From assembly GCF_003202155.1 (NCBI RefSeq), contig NZ_QFLI01000005.1:186001-250000 (forward strand): DNA of 64,000 bases. Direction: 5' to 3'. The notes under the pieces were generated by a model. The model ran no database searches. It had not been told where the DNA came from and worked only from the letters and a program-made list of their open reading frames with translations. Made by a program: the position numbers and the translations under genes. This DNA comes from Marinifilum breve (GTDB lineage: Bacteria; Bacteroidota; Bacteroidia; Bacteroidales; Marinifilaceae). The number at the start of each line of letters is the position of its first letter. Positions within the stretch are counted from its first letter, which is position 1. Shown here piece after piece: positions 18,132-25,404 of this stretch.

Positions 18132-18170
18132 AAAATCCCTCTTTACTTCGGTAGAGAGGGATTTTTTTTT
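18132..18170 (+). terminator. Strong Rho-independent terminator after the purine permease
   Basis: A nearly unbroken stem (AAAATCCCTCT... pairing with ...AGAGGGATTTT) closes on a UUCG tetraloop between C and G and is followed by nine T. Textbook intrinsic terminator. Confidence 0.93.
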
Positions 18171-18248
18171 GCCCGTAATGCATCTCTTTTAAACAATATC
18201 AAAATCCATTTGTTATGAGAGGTATAGAAATTAATAAAAACTCCAGCT

Positions 18249-18908
18249 ATGAGATTAGTACATCACATTGCAATAATCGTTTCTGTACTCTGTTTTTCAA
18301 GCATTAAAACAGAAGCTCAGAATAAAAATCAAGAGCACAAATTTTTTCTGAAACTGTATGGTGGTGGAAGCCATGTTGCCAACATGAATATCAACGGACA
18401 AGATGCTGAATTGTTGAATTCAATACATATAGATACAAAAATTGGTTTTTCATCGGGCATCTCGATCGGATATCAATGGAACGAAAAAATAGCAACTGTT
18501 TTGGGCTGGGAATACAAATCAAACAGTTCGTCCACAAGTATCGACAATTTGGAATACGATGGAAACTATGCCTCAAACATCATCTATCTAGATGGACTTT
18601 ATTCATTGTACAAAAATGACAAATCAACCCTTTATACCGGGGCAGGATTGGCGATGATAGAAGAAATAGATTTAGATTATGAAACCAATGGTTCAGAAGT
18701 ATCATTCTCAGAATCTGGACGAATTGGGGTTCATTTAATTCTGGCCTACGATTATGAGTTAAGTCGAAGATGGATACTCAACACTGAACTGAGAAAATCC
18801 TTTTTCTCAAAATTCGATCTTAAGGAGGAAGGCGGTTCTAACCAAACACTTGTTGATTTAAAATACAACCCAACGACTTTAAATATTGGCATCAAGTACA
18901 TGTTCTAA
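18249..18908 (+). CDS. Small outer-membrane beta-barrel protein
   Basis: 219 residues. Signal peptide about 1-24 (cut after EAQ). The mature part shows eight or so amphipathic strands with Gly and aromatic residues, ending NIGIKYMF, the usual barrel C-terminus. It resembles OmpA/OmpX/OmpW-like 8-strand barrels (porin family / outer membrane beta-barrel domain in Bacteroidota). No ligand or partner is apparent. It stands alone between a terminator and the lipoprotein gene, at the left edge of the accessory region. Confidence 0.65.
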   Translation: MRLVHHIAIIVSVLCFSSIKTEAQNKNQEHKFFLKLYGGGSHVANMNINGQDAELLNSIHIDTKIGFSSGISIGYQWNEKIATVLGWEYKSNSSSTSIDNLEYDGNYASNIIYLDGLYSLYKNDKSTLYTGAGLAMIEEIDLDYETNGSEVSFSESGRIGVHLILAYDYELSRRWILNTELRKSFFSKFDLKEEGGSNQTLVDLKYNPTTLNIGIKYMF

Positions 18909-19022
18909 TGCTTGCTTGTTCTTACTTCAAAAACATTTCAAACAATCTACTTGAATTTATTCTTGTATAACTTTTCTTAAACAATCTCGTAAACCTCTGC
19001 ATATCACTAAAAAAGAAGTTGA

Positions 19023-19874
19023 ATGATGAGATTTGGGAAGAAAGTATGCTACTTGTTAGCCTCTATGCTTGTGATGTACTCGTGCAATTCGAATGAGCAT
19101 GAACTGGAAATGAACATTACCAACGCGGTAAATGTGGAAGAAAATGCAATGGTAAATTCCATACTGGAAAATATCCTGAACGAAGTGGAGTACAACATGC
19201 TGAGTATCGACAATGGCATTGCCACAAAACAAGACTCCATACCCTTTGTAAAGATTGCTGATAACAACAATCAGGAAAACACAAAAACACTAAGTATTAA
19301 CTACGGACAACAAAACAGCAGCGATTACTTAGGCAAGCTAAAAAGAGGACGCATCACCACACAAATAGAAGGTGAGTTCAAAAGCGAAGAATGCTGCTAT
19401 ACCGTAAGCTTCGAGCAATACTACATCAACAATTTAAACATTACGGGTAGCATTAAAGTGGACAGTAGAAAATCGGCAAGCTTCGAAAACCTAACTTTCG
19501 ATGTTACTTTCGAAGAGATCCTATTTACCGACGAAAAAGAAAACACCTACACCCTAAGCGGAAAGCTAAGCAGAGAATGGATTGAAGGATACGAAACCTC
19601 AAACAACCATTGGGATGATCAGTTTTTTATTAGCGGTACCACCTCCGGCATCAACTCGGAAGGAAGGGAATACCAATCAGAGATATTAACACCCTTGTTA
19701 GTAAGTCATGCCTGCGAATTTATTGCTTCAGGAGAAGTATTGTTTACGGCAGAGAACGAATCGTGCACCTACAGCTACGGCAATGGTTTGTGCGACAACA
19801 AAGGATTCTTTACCAAGGATGGCCAGCAAAACCAATTCGAATACGGCAGGTATCAGTTTCGCTACCAGAAGTAA
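19023..19874 (+). CDS. Unrecognised lipoprotein
   Basis: 283 residues. The N-terminus has a type II signal peptide ending VMYSC (lipidated Cys21 if started at 19023; a second ATG lies one codon on). After it come polar, Asn- and Glu-rich sequence and then a predicted beta-rich domain with several Cys (EECCYT, HACEF, ESCTYSYGNGLC), which may form disulfides. No Asp/Glu pair follows the Cys as in the Bacteroidota surface-export signal, so the side of the membrane is uncertain. I do not recognise a family. The coding strand seems slightly richer in G and C than the genes at 21.5-23.8 kb. Confidence 0.65.
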   Translation: MMRFGKKVCYLLASMLVMYSCNSNEHELEMNITNAVNVEENAMVNSILENILNEVEYNMLSIDNGIATKQDSIPFVKIADNNNQENTKTLSINYGQQNSSDYLGKLKRGRITTQIEGEFKSEECCYTVSFEQYYINNLNITGSIKVDSRKSASFENLTFDVTFEEILFTDEKENTYTLSGKLSREWIEGYETSNNHWDDQFFISGTTSGINSEGREYQSEILTPLLVSHACEFIASGEVLFTAENESCTYSYGNGLCDNKGFFTKDGQQNQFEYGRYQFRYQK

Positions 19875-19973
19875 TTTAAGGTTCTATATGAAATATAGTG
19901 GGTAACTATATCGATTATTATTTGAAAACAATAATTCTTTAGTTTAACTATATTTTGCTCAAGCCGCATGGCT

Positions 19974-20002
19974 CTTACTTTTTCCATCGATGAAAAAGTA
20001 AG
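19974..20002. repeat. Inverted repeat with 10-bp arms
   Basis: CTTACTTTTT and AAAAAGTAAG flank a 9-base centre that contains the palindrome CATCGATG. I believe similar elements recur in Bacteroidota genomes near gene ends, but no second copy lies in this window. Confidence 0.5.
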
Positions 20003-20297
20003 CAAAAAATCTAGGGCGTGTAAGCACAAACTCCTTCTACTTGAAAACATTAAGTTCGGCGGAGTGATCTTCTCAATTCTTCGAAGCTTCCCCGTCTCTC
20101 TATATGTTTTCTGCGGATAAGAAGCTTGTCCTTCCAATGCCCACTAATGCAGTTCGAACAAAGTAGAAATAATTTTTTAACTTATAAGCTAGCTAATTTT
20201 ATAAACTACCTACTATAAATCATACAGAGCCTAATTTAATTATAAACTTTCTTAGTGCTTTAAGCGATTTTTACTTTAATTATTCAATTACCCATTT

Positions 20298-20405
20298 GAG
20301 CATACCCCTGCTCTCGATAGGAGCACACCCCTGCTCTCGATAGGAGCACGACCCTGCTCTCGGTAGGAGCACGACCCTGCTCTCGGTGGGAGCATGCCCC
20401 TGCTC
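20298..20405. repeat. Tandem array of 23-bp hairpin units
   Basis: Four complete 23-bp units start at 20304, 20327, 20350 and 20373, with partial units on both sides (20298-20303 and 20396-20405). The core is CTGCTCTCGATAGGAGCA, in which TGCTC and GAGCA pair to form a small hairpin, so the RNA would carry four to five hairpins in a row. Units 1-2 have TCGATAG, unit 3 TCGGTAG, unit 4 TCGGTGG: stepwise drift along the array. It lies 77 bp beyond the stop of the minus-strand DUF4469 gene. Confidence 0.9.
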
Positions 20406-20481
20406 AAAGAAAGTAAAGCATAAAATAAGCCCGCACCATAGAATCAGATGCGGGCTGTTGTAAGCAATTGAACAATCAAAC

Positions 20482-21177
20482 TTATTGGACCGTATAATAT
20501 GCGGTTGATATTCCGATTCGTAATATTTTCCCATTTCTGGTAGTATTGCGAATCTCTATTCTATATTGACCTGGGTTTAAAGCAGGAACTTTTAAAGAAA
20601 GTTTCTTAGGCTCATTTAATTTAGGCATGCCAGCCTTGGTTTCTACCCCATCGGCCTTGTTAATGAAAAACACACCTTGCCCATCAATCTCCTCGTAAAT
20701 TTTAAGTGCATTACCTTCAATCTCCAATGCTGCACCAGGAGTAAGAAACTCATCCATTTTTTCAGTTCCCCAATCGTAAACCTTCATAATTTCCGGCACT
20801 TCCTTATTAGGTTTTACATAGGTAGGCTTAATATTCTTAGTAGCTGCCTTTAATTCACTGCAAGGAACAATACTCACATTAATGCTGTGTCGCGATGGAT
20901 CGAACCTATCGTTTTCGTCCTCGAAAACACCGGCAATGTCCAAATTCACAGTAATGTGATCGTCGTGATAACTATAACCTTCACGAACAAAGTCGATAAT
21001 GGTTTCCCAATACTTTTCGATCACCGCTTTCGACTCTGTTTCCTTTAAAATAGAACCTGGCCCAGTAAGATTAACCAGTAAATTCCCAAAGTTTTTGGGC
21101 TTCTGGTTCATCACTTTCCCAAGCTTATCTATGGGATTGTCTTTGGTTAACATACAATCGTACAAGGAATATTCCAT
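20482..21177 (-). CDS. Probable IHF-like DNA-binding protein with C-terminal DUF4469 domain
   Basis: 231 residues, no signal peptide. The N-terminal half (LTKDNPIDKLGKVMNQKPKN..., ESKAVIEKYWETIIDFVREG, HINVSIVP-like strand) resembles the divergent HU/IHF-like domain of the Bacteroides Bvu_2165 family. The C-terminal half (about 120-231, EIMKVYDWGT, LEIEGNALKIY, LNPGQYRIEIRN) is an immunoglobulin-like fold matching DUF4469. Proteins with this pairing are common in Bacteroidota, often in accessory regions, with no known role. The assignment rests on recognition of pattern, not on a search. Single gene; a hairpin array lies just past its end. Confidence 0.55.
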   Translation of the reverse strand: MEYSLYDCMLTKDNPIDKLGKVMNQKPKNFGNLLVNLTGPGSILKETESKAVIEKYWETIIDFVREGYSYHDDHITVNLDIAGVFEDENDRFDPSRHSINVSIVPCSELKAATKNIKPTYVKPNKEVPEIMKVYDWGTEKMDEFLTPGAALEIEGNALKIYEEIDGQGVFFINKADGVETKAGMPKLNEPKKLSLKVPALNPGQYRIEIRNTTRNGKILRIGISTAYYTVQ

Positions 21178-21572
21178 AATATTGAATTTTAAAAATTATT
21201 ACTATGCATGATGCGCGAGTTAAAAGGCACAACATACCCTATTCTAAAATTGCACTACACTTGTAATGCGTAATATTCATAAATTATATGCGTGGGATGC
21301 TATTCACTTTTATTGTGGTTCTTTATCAGTTGTTTATATCATTACATATATAAACTTAGTGAACATTATACCAGAGGTCAACACATGACTACTATATAGA
21401 ATCATTCTACTTAATTAGGTAATTATCTATTGCCTGTGTACACAGGCATTACAGAGTACTTTAATATTAAATTACATAAATAATGTTCTATAACATATAT
21501 TTTGCCGGGTTACCTTTTAAGCATAATCGGAATTAAATGTTGTTAGTACTTATTAAAATACAAATAGATAGG
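21178..21572. other. AT-rich divergent region with an 18-bp perfect palindrome
   Basis: 395 bp between the minus-strand DUF4469 gene and the first of four plus-strand orphan genes. It is very AT-rich with no exact TAnnTTTG next to a start. The perfect palindrome at 21431-21448 is the only strong structure; it could serve either direction. Confidence 0.5.
21431..21448. repeat. Perfect 18-bp palindrome
   Basis: TGCCTGTGTACACAGGCA is fully self-complementary and half GC in a very AT-rich surrounding. It has the look of a dimeric regulator's operator and lies about 142 bp before the start at 21573. Confidence 0.6.
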
Positions 21573-22274
21573 ATGAGAAATGTTTTAATAACCCTACTTT
21601 TAATTGTTAATGTTTGTTCTTATGGACAGAATATGATCGTCAATCAAGAAACAGATAATAGTTATAGGTCGTATCGCCATAATCCCTTAATAAAAATTGA
21701 ATCATTATCAGATTTACCCTCATTAATTCAGTTTAATACTAAAGGACATCTAAAGAAAATCTTAGGAGAAATGAGCGACAGTCTCCATTTCTCCCAGGCA
21801 CAGGCAATTGATTTAAAGGCTATATTTCAGAAAGATTCTGCAGTCTTTATAGGTAATGCAGTAATCCCAAAATACATTATAAAATTCGTATTAACCGATC
21901 GTTCTATTGGCATAAAAAGCTACAATCTATCAATAGAACTTGATGAATACGGGCAGCTGTTGCATATCAACTGGCCTAAAGAAAAGTGGGATAACAAATC
22001 GAAATTTATTGCAAGAGATACCATAAAACAATTCGTTCTGAATTACGCAAAATCAAAACGCTTTGACACATCAAGATGTAAGGTTTATTTTGGATATTAC
22101 AGTCAATTTGATAAACTCTGTTGGAAGTTTCATTTTCCTGATTCTACAATTACTTCAAACACATATTACAAAAGAGAGAAAACATATAACACCATTTTAA
22201 TTTCCTGGGATGAGTTAAAAATTCTTCAAGAATCTCAATTTTCAAAGGCTACTTACCCACACGCAATTAAATGA
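21573..22274 (+). CDS. Secreted protein of unknown function
   Basis: I start at the ATG at 21573 because it begins a clean signal peptide (MRNVLITLLLIVNVCSYGQ, cleaved after GQ). The frame is open a further 12 codons upstream. The mature part (about 213 residues) is polar with predicted beta strands, KWDNKSKFIARDTIKQFVLNYAKSKRF in the middle and many aromatic residues (VYFGYYSQFDKLCWKFHFPDS). I recognise no domain. It leads a run of four small genes in the same direction with gaps of 68, 54 and 7 bp. The DNA is more AT-rich than the core genes. Confidence 0.6.
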   Translation: MRNVLITLLLIVNVCSYGQNMIVNQETDNSYRSYRHNPLIKIESLSDLPSLIQFNTKGHLKKILGEMSDSLHFSQAQAIDLKAIFQKDSAVFIGNAVIPKYIIKFVLTDRSIGIKSYNLSIELDEYGQLLHINWPKEKWDNKSKFIARDTIKQFVLNYAKSKRFDTSRCKVYFGYYSQFDKLCWKFHFPDSTITSNTYYKREKTYNTILISWDELKILQESQFSKATYPHAIK

Positions 22275-22342
22275 AGTCGGAAATTATTCCGGCCATGACT
22301 TACTAACGAGATGCTCTTTCTCTAAATGAAACAATATATAGT

Positions 22343-22714
22343 ATGAAAAAAATTACACGAAAGTTGATCACTCTTATAGCAATAACAATTGTTCTTGCGA
22401 ATTTATTAAGTGGCATAATAAATCTTTTTACCGAGGGAATTGGCAAGGGATATACCTATGAAACTTACGATGGAAAATACAAGTTTACCTACGTTCCTTC
22501 AAAAGGAGGTAAATTTGAACGTGTAAAAACCTATTTTGAATTTTTACAGGAAGATGATCCGCATTATAAGGGTACAGAATTGTTTAGAACTTTTGAACGT
22601 AAACCACTTCAATTTTGGAACTGGTATTCTTACATGTTTTCAGAAGCATACAGCTTTCAATACCGAGAGTTATCCAAAGGCAGTGTTCATTACAGGGGAT
22701 TAGAAAAACAATAA
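22343..22714 (+). CDS. Small membrane-anchored or exported protein of unknown function
   Basis: 123 residues. One hydrophobic N-terminal helix (about 8-28, KLITLIAITIVLANLLSGIINLF) without a clear cleavage site is followed by a short aromatic-rich domain (YTYETYDGKYKFTYVPSKGGKFERVKTYFEF). It is probably a single-pass protein with its body outside the cytosol. No family recognised. Second of the four-gene run. Confidence 0.5.
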   Translation: MKKITRKLITLIAITIVLANLLSGIINLFTEGIGKGYTYETYDGKYKFTYVPSKGGKFERVKTYFEFLQEDDPHYKGTELFRTFERKPLQFWNWYSYMFSEAYSFQYRELSKGSVHYRGLEKQ

Positions 22715-22768
22715 AAGAGATATTTAAACCAAAAGGGAAATGCATTGATTACCCCTATACAAATCAAA

Positions 22769-23500
22769 ATGAGATTACTTATACTTTTTATAATATCAAA
22801 CCTAAGCATATCTAGCTTTGCGCAAATCAACTCAACTGAATCAACAATTACAAAGGAGTTACTGGAGAGCATTAATACCATAGATGATTCCCTTACCAGA
22901 GTCATTTTAAAAAAAATGCAAGATGAAAACTTAGTCAATGAAGCATCTAATACAATAAAAGATGCTTATGAGATTTTTGATCTAATTAATAATGCAAACC
23001 ATAGTATGAATGACTGTTATATCTTGGTTCAAGATTCAATAATGATTCAAACTACTAACAAGTCTTATTCGGTAACTGATGTATTCAATAAGATAGGAAT
23101 GCACCCTTCAAATAAGAGATTTGTATTTAGGCCAGAGATTGATAGAAACCACTTGTTCTTAACAAAACGAAACCAACAGGTTTTGAATAATTTCATCGAG
23201 TTTATCAATTCTTCTATAGAATATAAACCCATATGGAGAAATGGAAAAATAAGCAAATGGGAATCTCCTGTGTTGTTTGATCCGCTATTACAAAAACTTT
23301 CCAATTATATTTCAATTTACACTGGAGAAGGTGAAGTTGCGGTTTTAAATTATTGGGTAATTAAACAAGTGTCTTTCAATAAAAGAAAGAACAAAGCGTT
23401 GGTTGAAGTTGATTATACAACAAGTGGTGAGAGGTTCTATTTAGAAAAGGACAAAGGGGTTTGGAAAGTTATTAAGAGTTTTACAACTTGGATAGAATAA
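22769..23500 (+). CDS. Secreted protein of unknown function
   Basis: The start is placed at the ATG at 22769, where a signal peptide begins (MRLLILFIISNLSISSFAQ, cleaved after AQ). The 243-residue protein is helical in its first half (many Ile, Leu, Asp, Glu). It then carries a beta-rich C-terminal part, YWVIKQVSFNKRKNKALVEVDYTTSGERFYLEKDKGVWKVI, which reads like an NTF2/SnoaL-type or DUF4878-like fold used in small exported domains; this is a guess. Third of the four-gene run, 7 bp before the next gene. Confidence 0.6.
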   Translation: MRLLILFIISNLSISSFAQINSTESTITKELLESINTIDDSLTRVILKKMQDENLVNEASNTIKDAYEIFDLINNANHSMNDCYILVQDSIMIQTTNKSYSVTDVFNKIGMHPSNKRFVFRPEIDRNHLFLTKRNQQVLNNFIEFINSSIEYKPIWRNGKISKWESPVLFDPLLQKLSNYISIYTGEGEVAVLNYWVIKQVSFNKRKNKALVEVDYTTSGERFYLEKDKGVWKVIKSFTTWIE

Positions 23501-23507
23501 ATTGAAT

Positions 23508-23768
23508 ATGAGAAACATACTTCCAATTATTGTCTATTGCATTTTACTGCTTTGTTGTTTTTGGGGCTTGGATATTAAATATGAAGATAAAATTTCTCCC
23601 CTTAGTTATTATATGCTTTCTTTCTTAGCCATGCTATTAGGTAGGTTATCCACCAAATTGGAAAAATATTTAGCAAATACATATCTGTTTTTTGGTGTAT
23701 TACTGCTTTTTGTAGCATTAATATCTACTCCTATTCACGAAATGCTAAGTAGTTTTACCTTGTGGTAA
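23508..23768 (+). CDS. Small membrane protein, three helices, unknown function
   Basis: 86 residues from the ATG at 23508 (a TTG two codons earlier is possible). Three hydrophobic segments (about 3-20, 31-45, 55-75) joined by short charged loops. No motif recognised. Its start is 7 bp after the preceding gene, so it is translated from the same message. A bidirectional terminator follows. Confidence 0.55.
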   Translation: MRNILPIIVYCILLLCCFWGLDIKYEDKISPLSYYMLSFLAMLLGRLSTKLEKYLANTYLFFGVLLLFVALISTPIHEMLSSFTLW

Positions 23769-23808
23769 AAACTAAGACTGTCAATTTGGACAGCCTTCAT
23801 GATAATAA

Positions 23809-23835
23809 AAAAGCCCCTTTGCAGGGGCTTTATAT
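23809..23835. terminator. Bidirectional terminator
   Basis: AAAGCCCC and GGGGCTTT flank a 6-nt loop, with A-rich sequence before and T-rich sequence after. It sits between the plus-strand four-gene run and the convergent uraA gene and can serve both. Confidence 0.85.
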
Positions 23836-23951
23836 ATAAAAGGGATGTTAAAACCTAAATCAAGATTCAGGTTAACAGAATCAAATTTAATCAATTTTTA
23901 ACAGAATACTTATTAAACGGATTAATTATTTTAATAATCCCCTACTAATAA

Positions 23952-25190
23952 CTATTCTTCCTTAACTTCACTTCCCTTAATTGGCTTCGATTTATCAGGT
24001 AAAATCAGGTTTAAAACAACACCTACAACCGATGCCAAACCAATGCCTGCCAATGAGAAATTACCGTATGAAATTTGTGCTCCCCCAATACCAACAGTAA
24101 GTACAACCGAAATAATTACCTGATTTCTGGTTTTAGTAAAATCTGTTTTTGCATCGATAAGCGTTTTAATACCAATACCTGCAATCATACCAAAAAGCAA
24201 CAACATGATACCCCCCAAAACCGCTTGAGGAATGGTTTTAAGGAATGCACTTACCTTACCAATTAATGAGAATACCAATGCAGTAACTGCAGCAATTCTC
24301 AATACTCTAGGATCAACAACCTTAGTCAATGCAATTGCACCTGTAACTTCTGAATAAGTTGTATTTGGTGGTCCTCCGAAAAATCCTGCGAAAGCAGTAG
24401 CAACACCATCGCCCAATAAAGTACGGTTTAAACCTGGCTTTTTAACAAACTCTTTGTTTGCTACTCCACCAATAGCATACATATCGCCAACATGCTCAAT
24501 AATTGGGGCAAATGCCACAGGAATCATATATAGTATCGCACTCCAGTTTAATTCAGGACGAACAAACTCTGGCAAAGCAAACCATGCAGCTTCTGTTATT
24601 GGCGTAAAATCTACTTCACCTAAAACTACAGAAACAATATATCCCACAACAATTGCTGAGAAAATAGGAATCAGTTTTAGCATTCCCTTGGTATACACCA
24701 CAATTAAAATGGCAGTTAACAAGGCAATAGAAGAGATGATCCAATTGGTTTTGGCCATATTAACAGCTACAGGAGCCAATGACAAACCAATAATCATGAT
24801 AACTGGTCCAACTACAATAGAAGGGAATATTTTCTCGATCACTCGCAATCCCCAAACTTTAATGATTCCGGAAACCAAACCGTAAACCACACCTACCGCA
24901 ATTAAGCCAGATAATGTTCCAGGCAAACCATATAGTTCTGTTGCGGCAACAATTGGAGCAATAAAGGCAAAACTACTGCCTAAAAAAACAGGAACCATAC
25001 CTTTTGTGATTAAATGAAAAATCAAGGTTCCGATTCCTGCTGTAAACAATGCGACTGCTGGGTCAATACCAACTAACAATGGGACTAGTACCGTTGCGCC
25101 AAAGGCAACAAAGAGAAATTGTACTCCCAAAATAATTCTTTTCGTGGGACTTTGGAATCCCGGAGCCGTAGCTTCTTGAGTAAGGATCAT
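23952..25190 (-). CDS. uraA: Uracil/xanthine permease (UraA-type NCS2)
   Basis: 412 residues, about 14 helices of the NCS2 fold. Key motifs of the UraA/xanthine branch are present: GMVPVFLGSSFAFIAP, the glutamate in PIIEHVGDMYA that binds the pyrimidine or purine ring and proton, and the second motif GGPPNTTYSEVTGAIALTKV. The latter fits the uracil type (NTTYSxxxGxxxxTK) better than the xanthine type. It imports the base by proton symport. Single gene with the best promoter in the window (25221-25251) and a bidirectional terminator behind it. Confidence 0.9.
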   Translation of the reverse strand: MILTQEATAPGFQSPTKRIILGVQFLFVAFGATVLVPLLVGIDPAVALFTAGIGTLIFHLITKGMVPVFLGSSFAFIAPIVAATELYGLPGTLSGLIAVGVVYGLVSGIIKVWGLRVIEKIFPSIVVGPVIMIIGLSLAPVAVNMAKTNWIISSIALLTAILIVVYTKGMLKLIPIFSAIVVGYIVSVVLGEVDFTPITEAAWFALPEFVRPELNWSAILYMIPVAFAPIIEHVGDMYAIGGVANKEFVKKPGLNRTLLGDGVATAFAGFFGGPPNTTYSEVTGAIALTKVVDPRVLRIAAVTALVFSLIGKVSAFLKTIPQAVLGGIMLLLFGMIAGIGIKTLIDAKTDFTKTRNQVIISVVLTVGIGGAQISYGNFSLAGIGLASVVGVVLNLILPDKSKPIKGSEVKEE

Positions 25191-25220
25191 AAAATGGATT
25201 TAAAAATTCACAAATTGGCG

Positions 25221-25251
25221 CAAAGATAATAAGCTTCGCGAAACTGACAAA
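25221..25251 (-). promoter_or_regulatory. Consensus Bacteroidota promoter of uraA
   Basis: On the minus strand: TTTG (25251-25248), a 19-bp gap, then TATCTTTG (25228-25221). Both boxes and the spacing match the Bacteroidota housekeeping promoter (TTTG-N19-21-TAnnTTTG). The -7 box lies 31 bp before the uraA ATG. Confidence 0.85.
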
Positions 25252-25404
25252 TTCGAAAAGCTCAATAAATCAACGCAAAGGAGTGCGTAAATTCTAAAAA
25301 TCCAATTAGATCCTTGATTAGAAATCGTCAGCCTAGAAATCACTTTTTTCTTAAACAGACACAATCTAAGTAAGATTTAAACAATAAGATATCGGAAATG
25401 AAGG

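Larger units (their letters stand above)
19875..20481. other. Gene-free stretch with a palindromic element and a hairpin array
   Basis: 607 bp without a convincing gene. A 10-bp-arm inverted repeat lies at 19974-20002, followed by a non-coding patch of higher GC to about 20140. Then comes plain AT-rich DNA, and the 23-bp hairpin array at 20298-20405. A 91-codon minus-strand frame (19862-20137) runs across the inverted repeat and is not credible. Confidence 0.5.

Noticed and set aside
19862-20137. A 91-codon minus-strand open frame
   Set aside because: It runs through the inverted repeat at 19974-20002 and overlaps the lipoprotein gene's end. There is no domain or plausible start context.
20280-20534. 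A minus-strand frame with a repeated Ser-Tyr-Arg-Glu-Gln-like peptide
   Set aside because: The peptide repeat is only the 23-bp DNA array read in one frame. The unit length is not a multiple of three, so the frame changes and the periodicity is not kept. It also overlaps the DUF4469 gene.
24454-24885. A 143-codon frame antisense to uraA
   Set aside because: Same reason: a shadow frame opposite a verified NCS2 gene.
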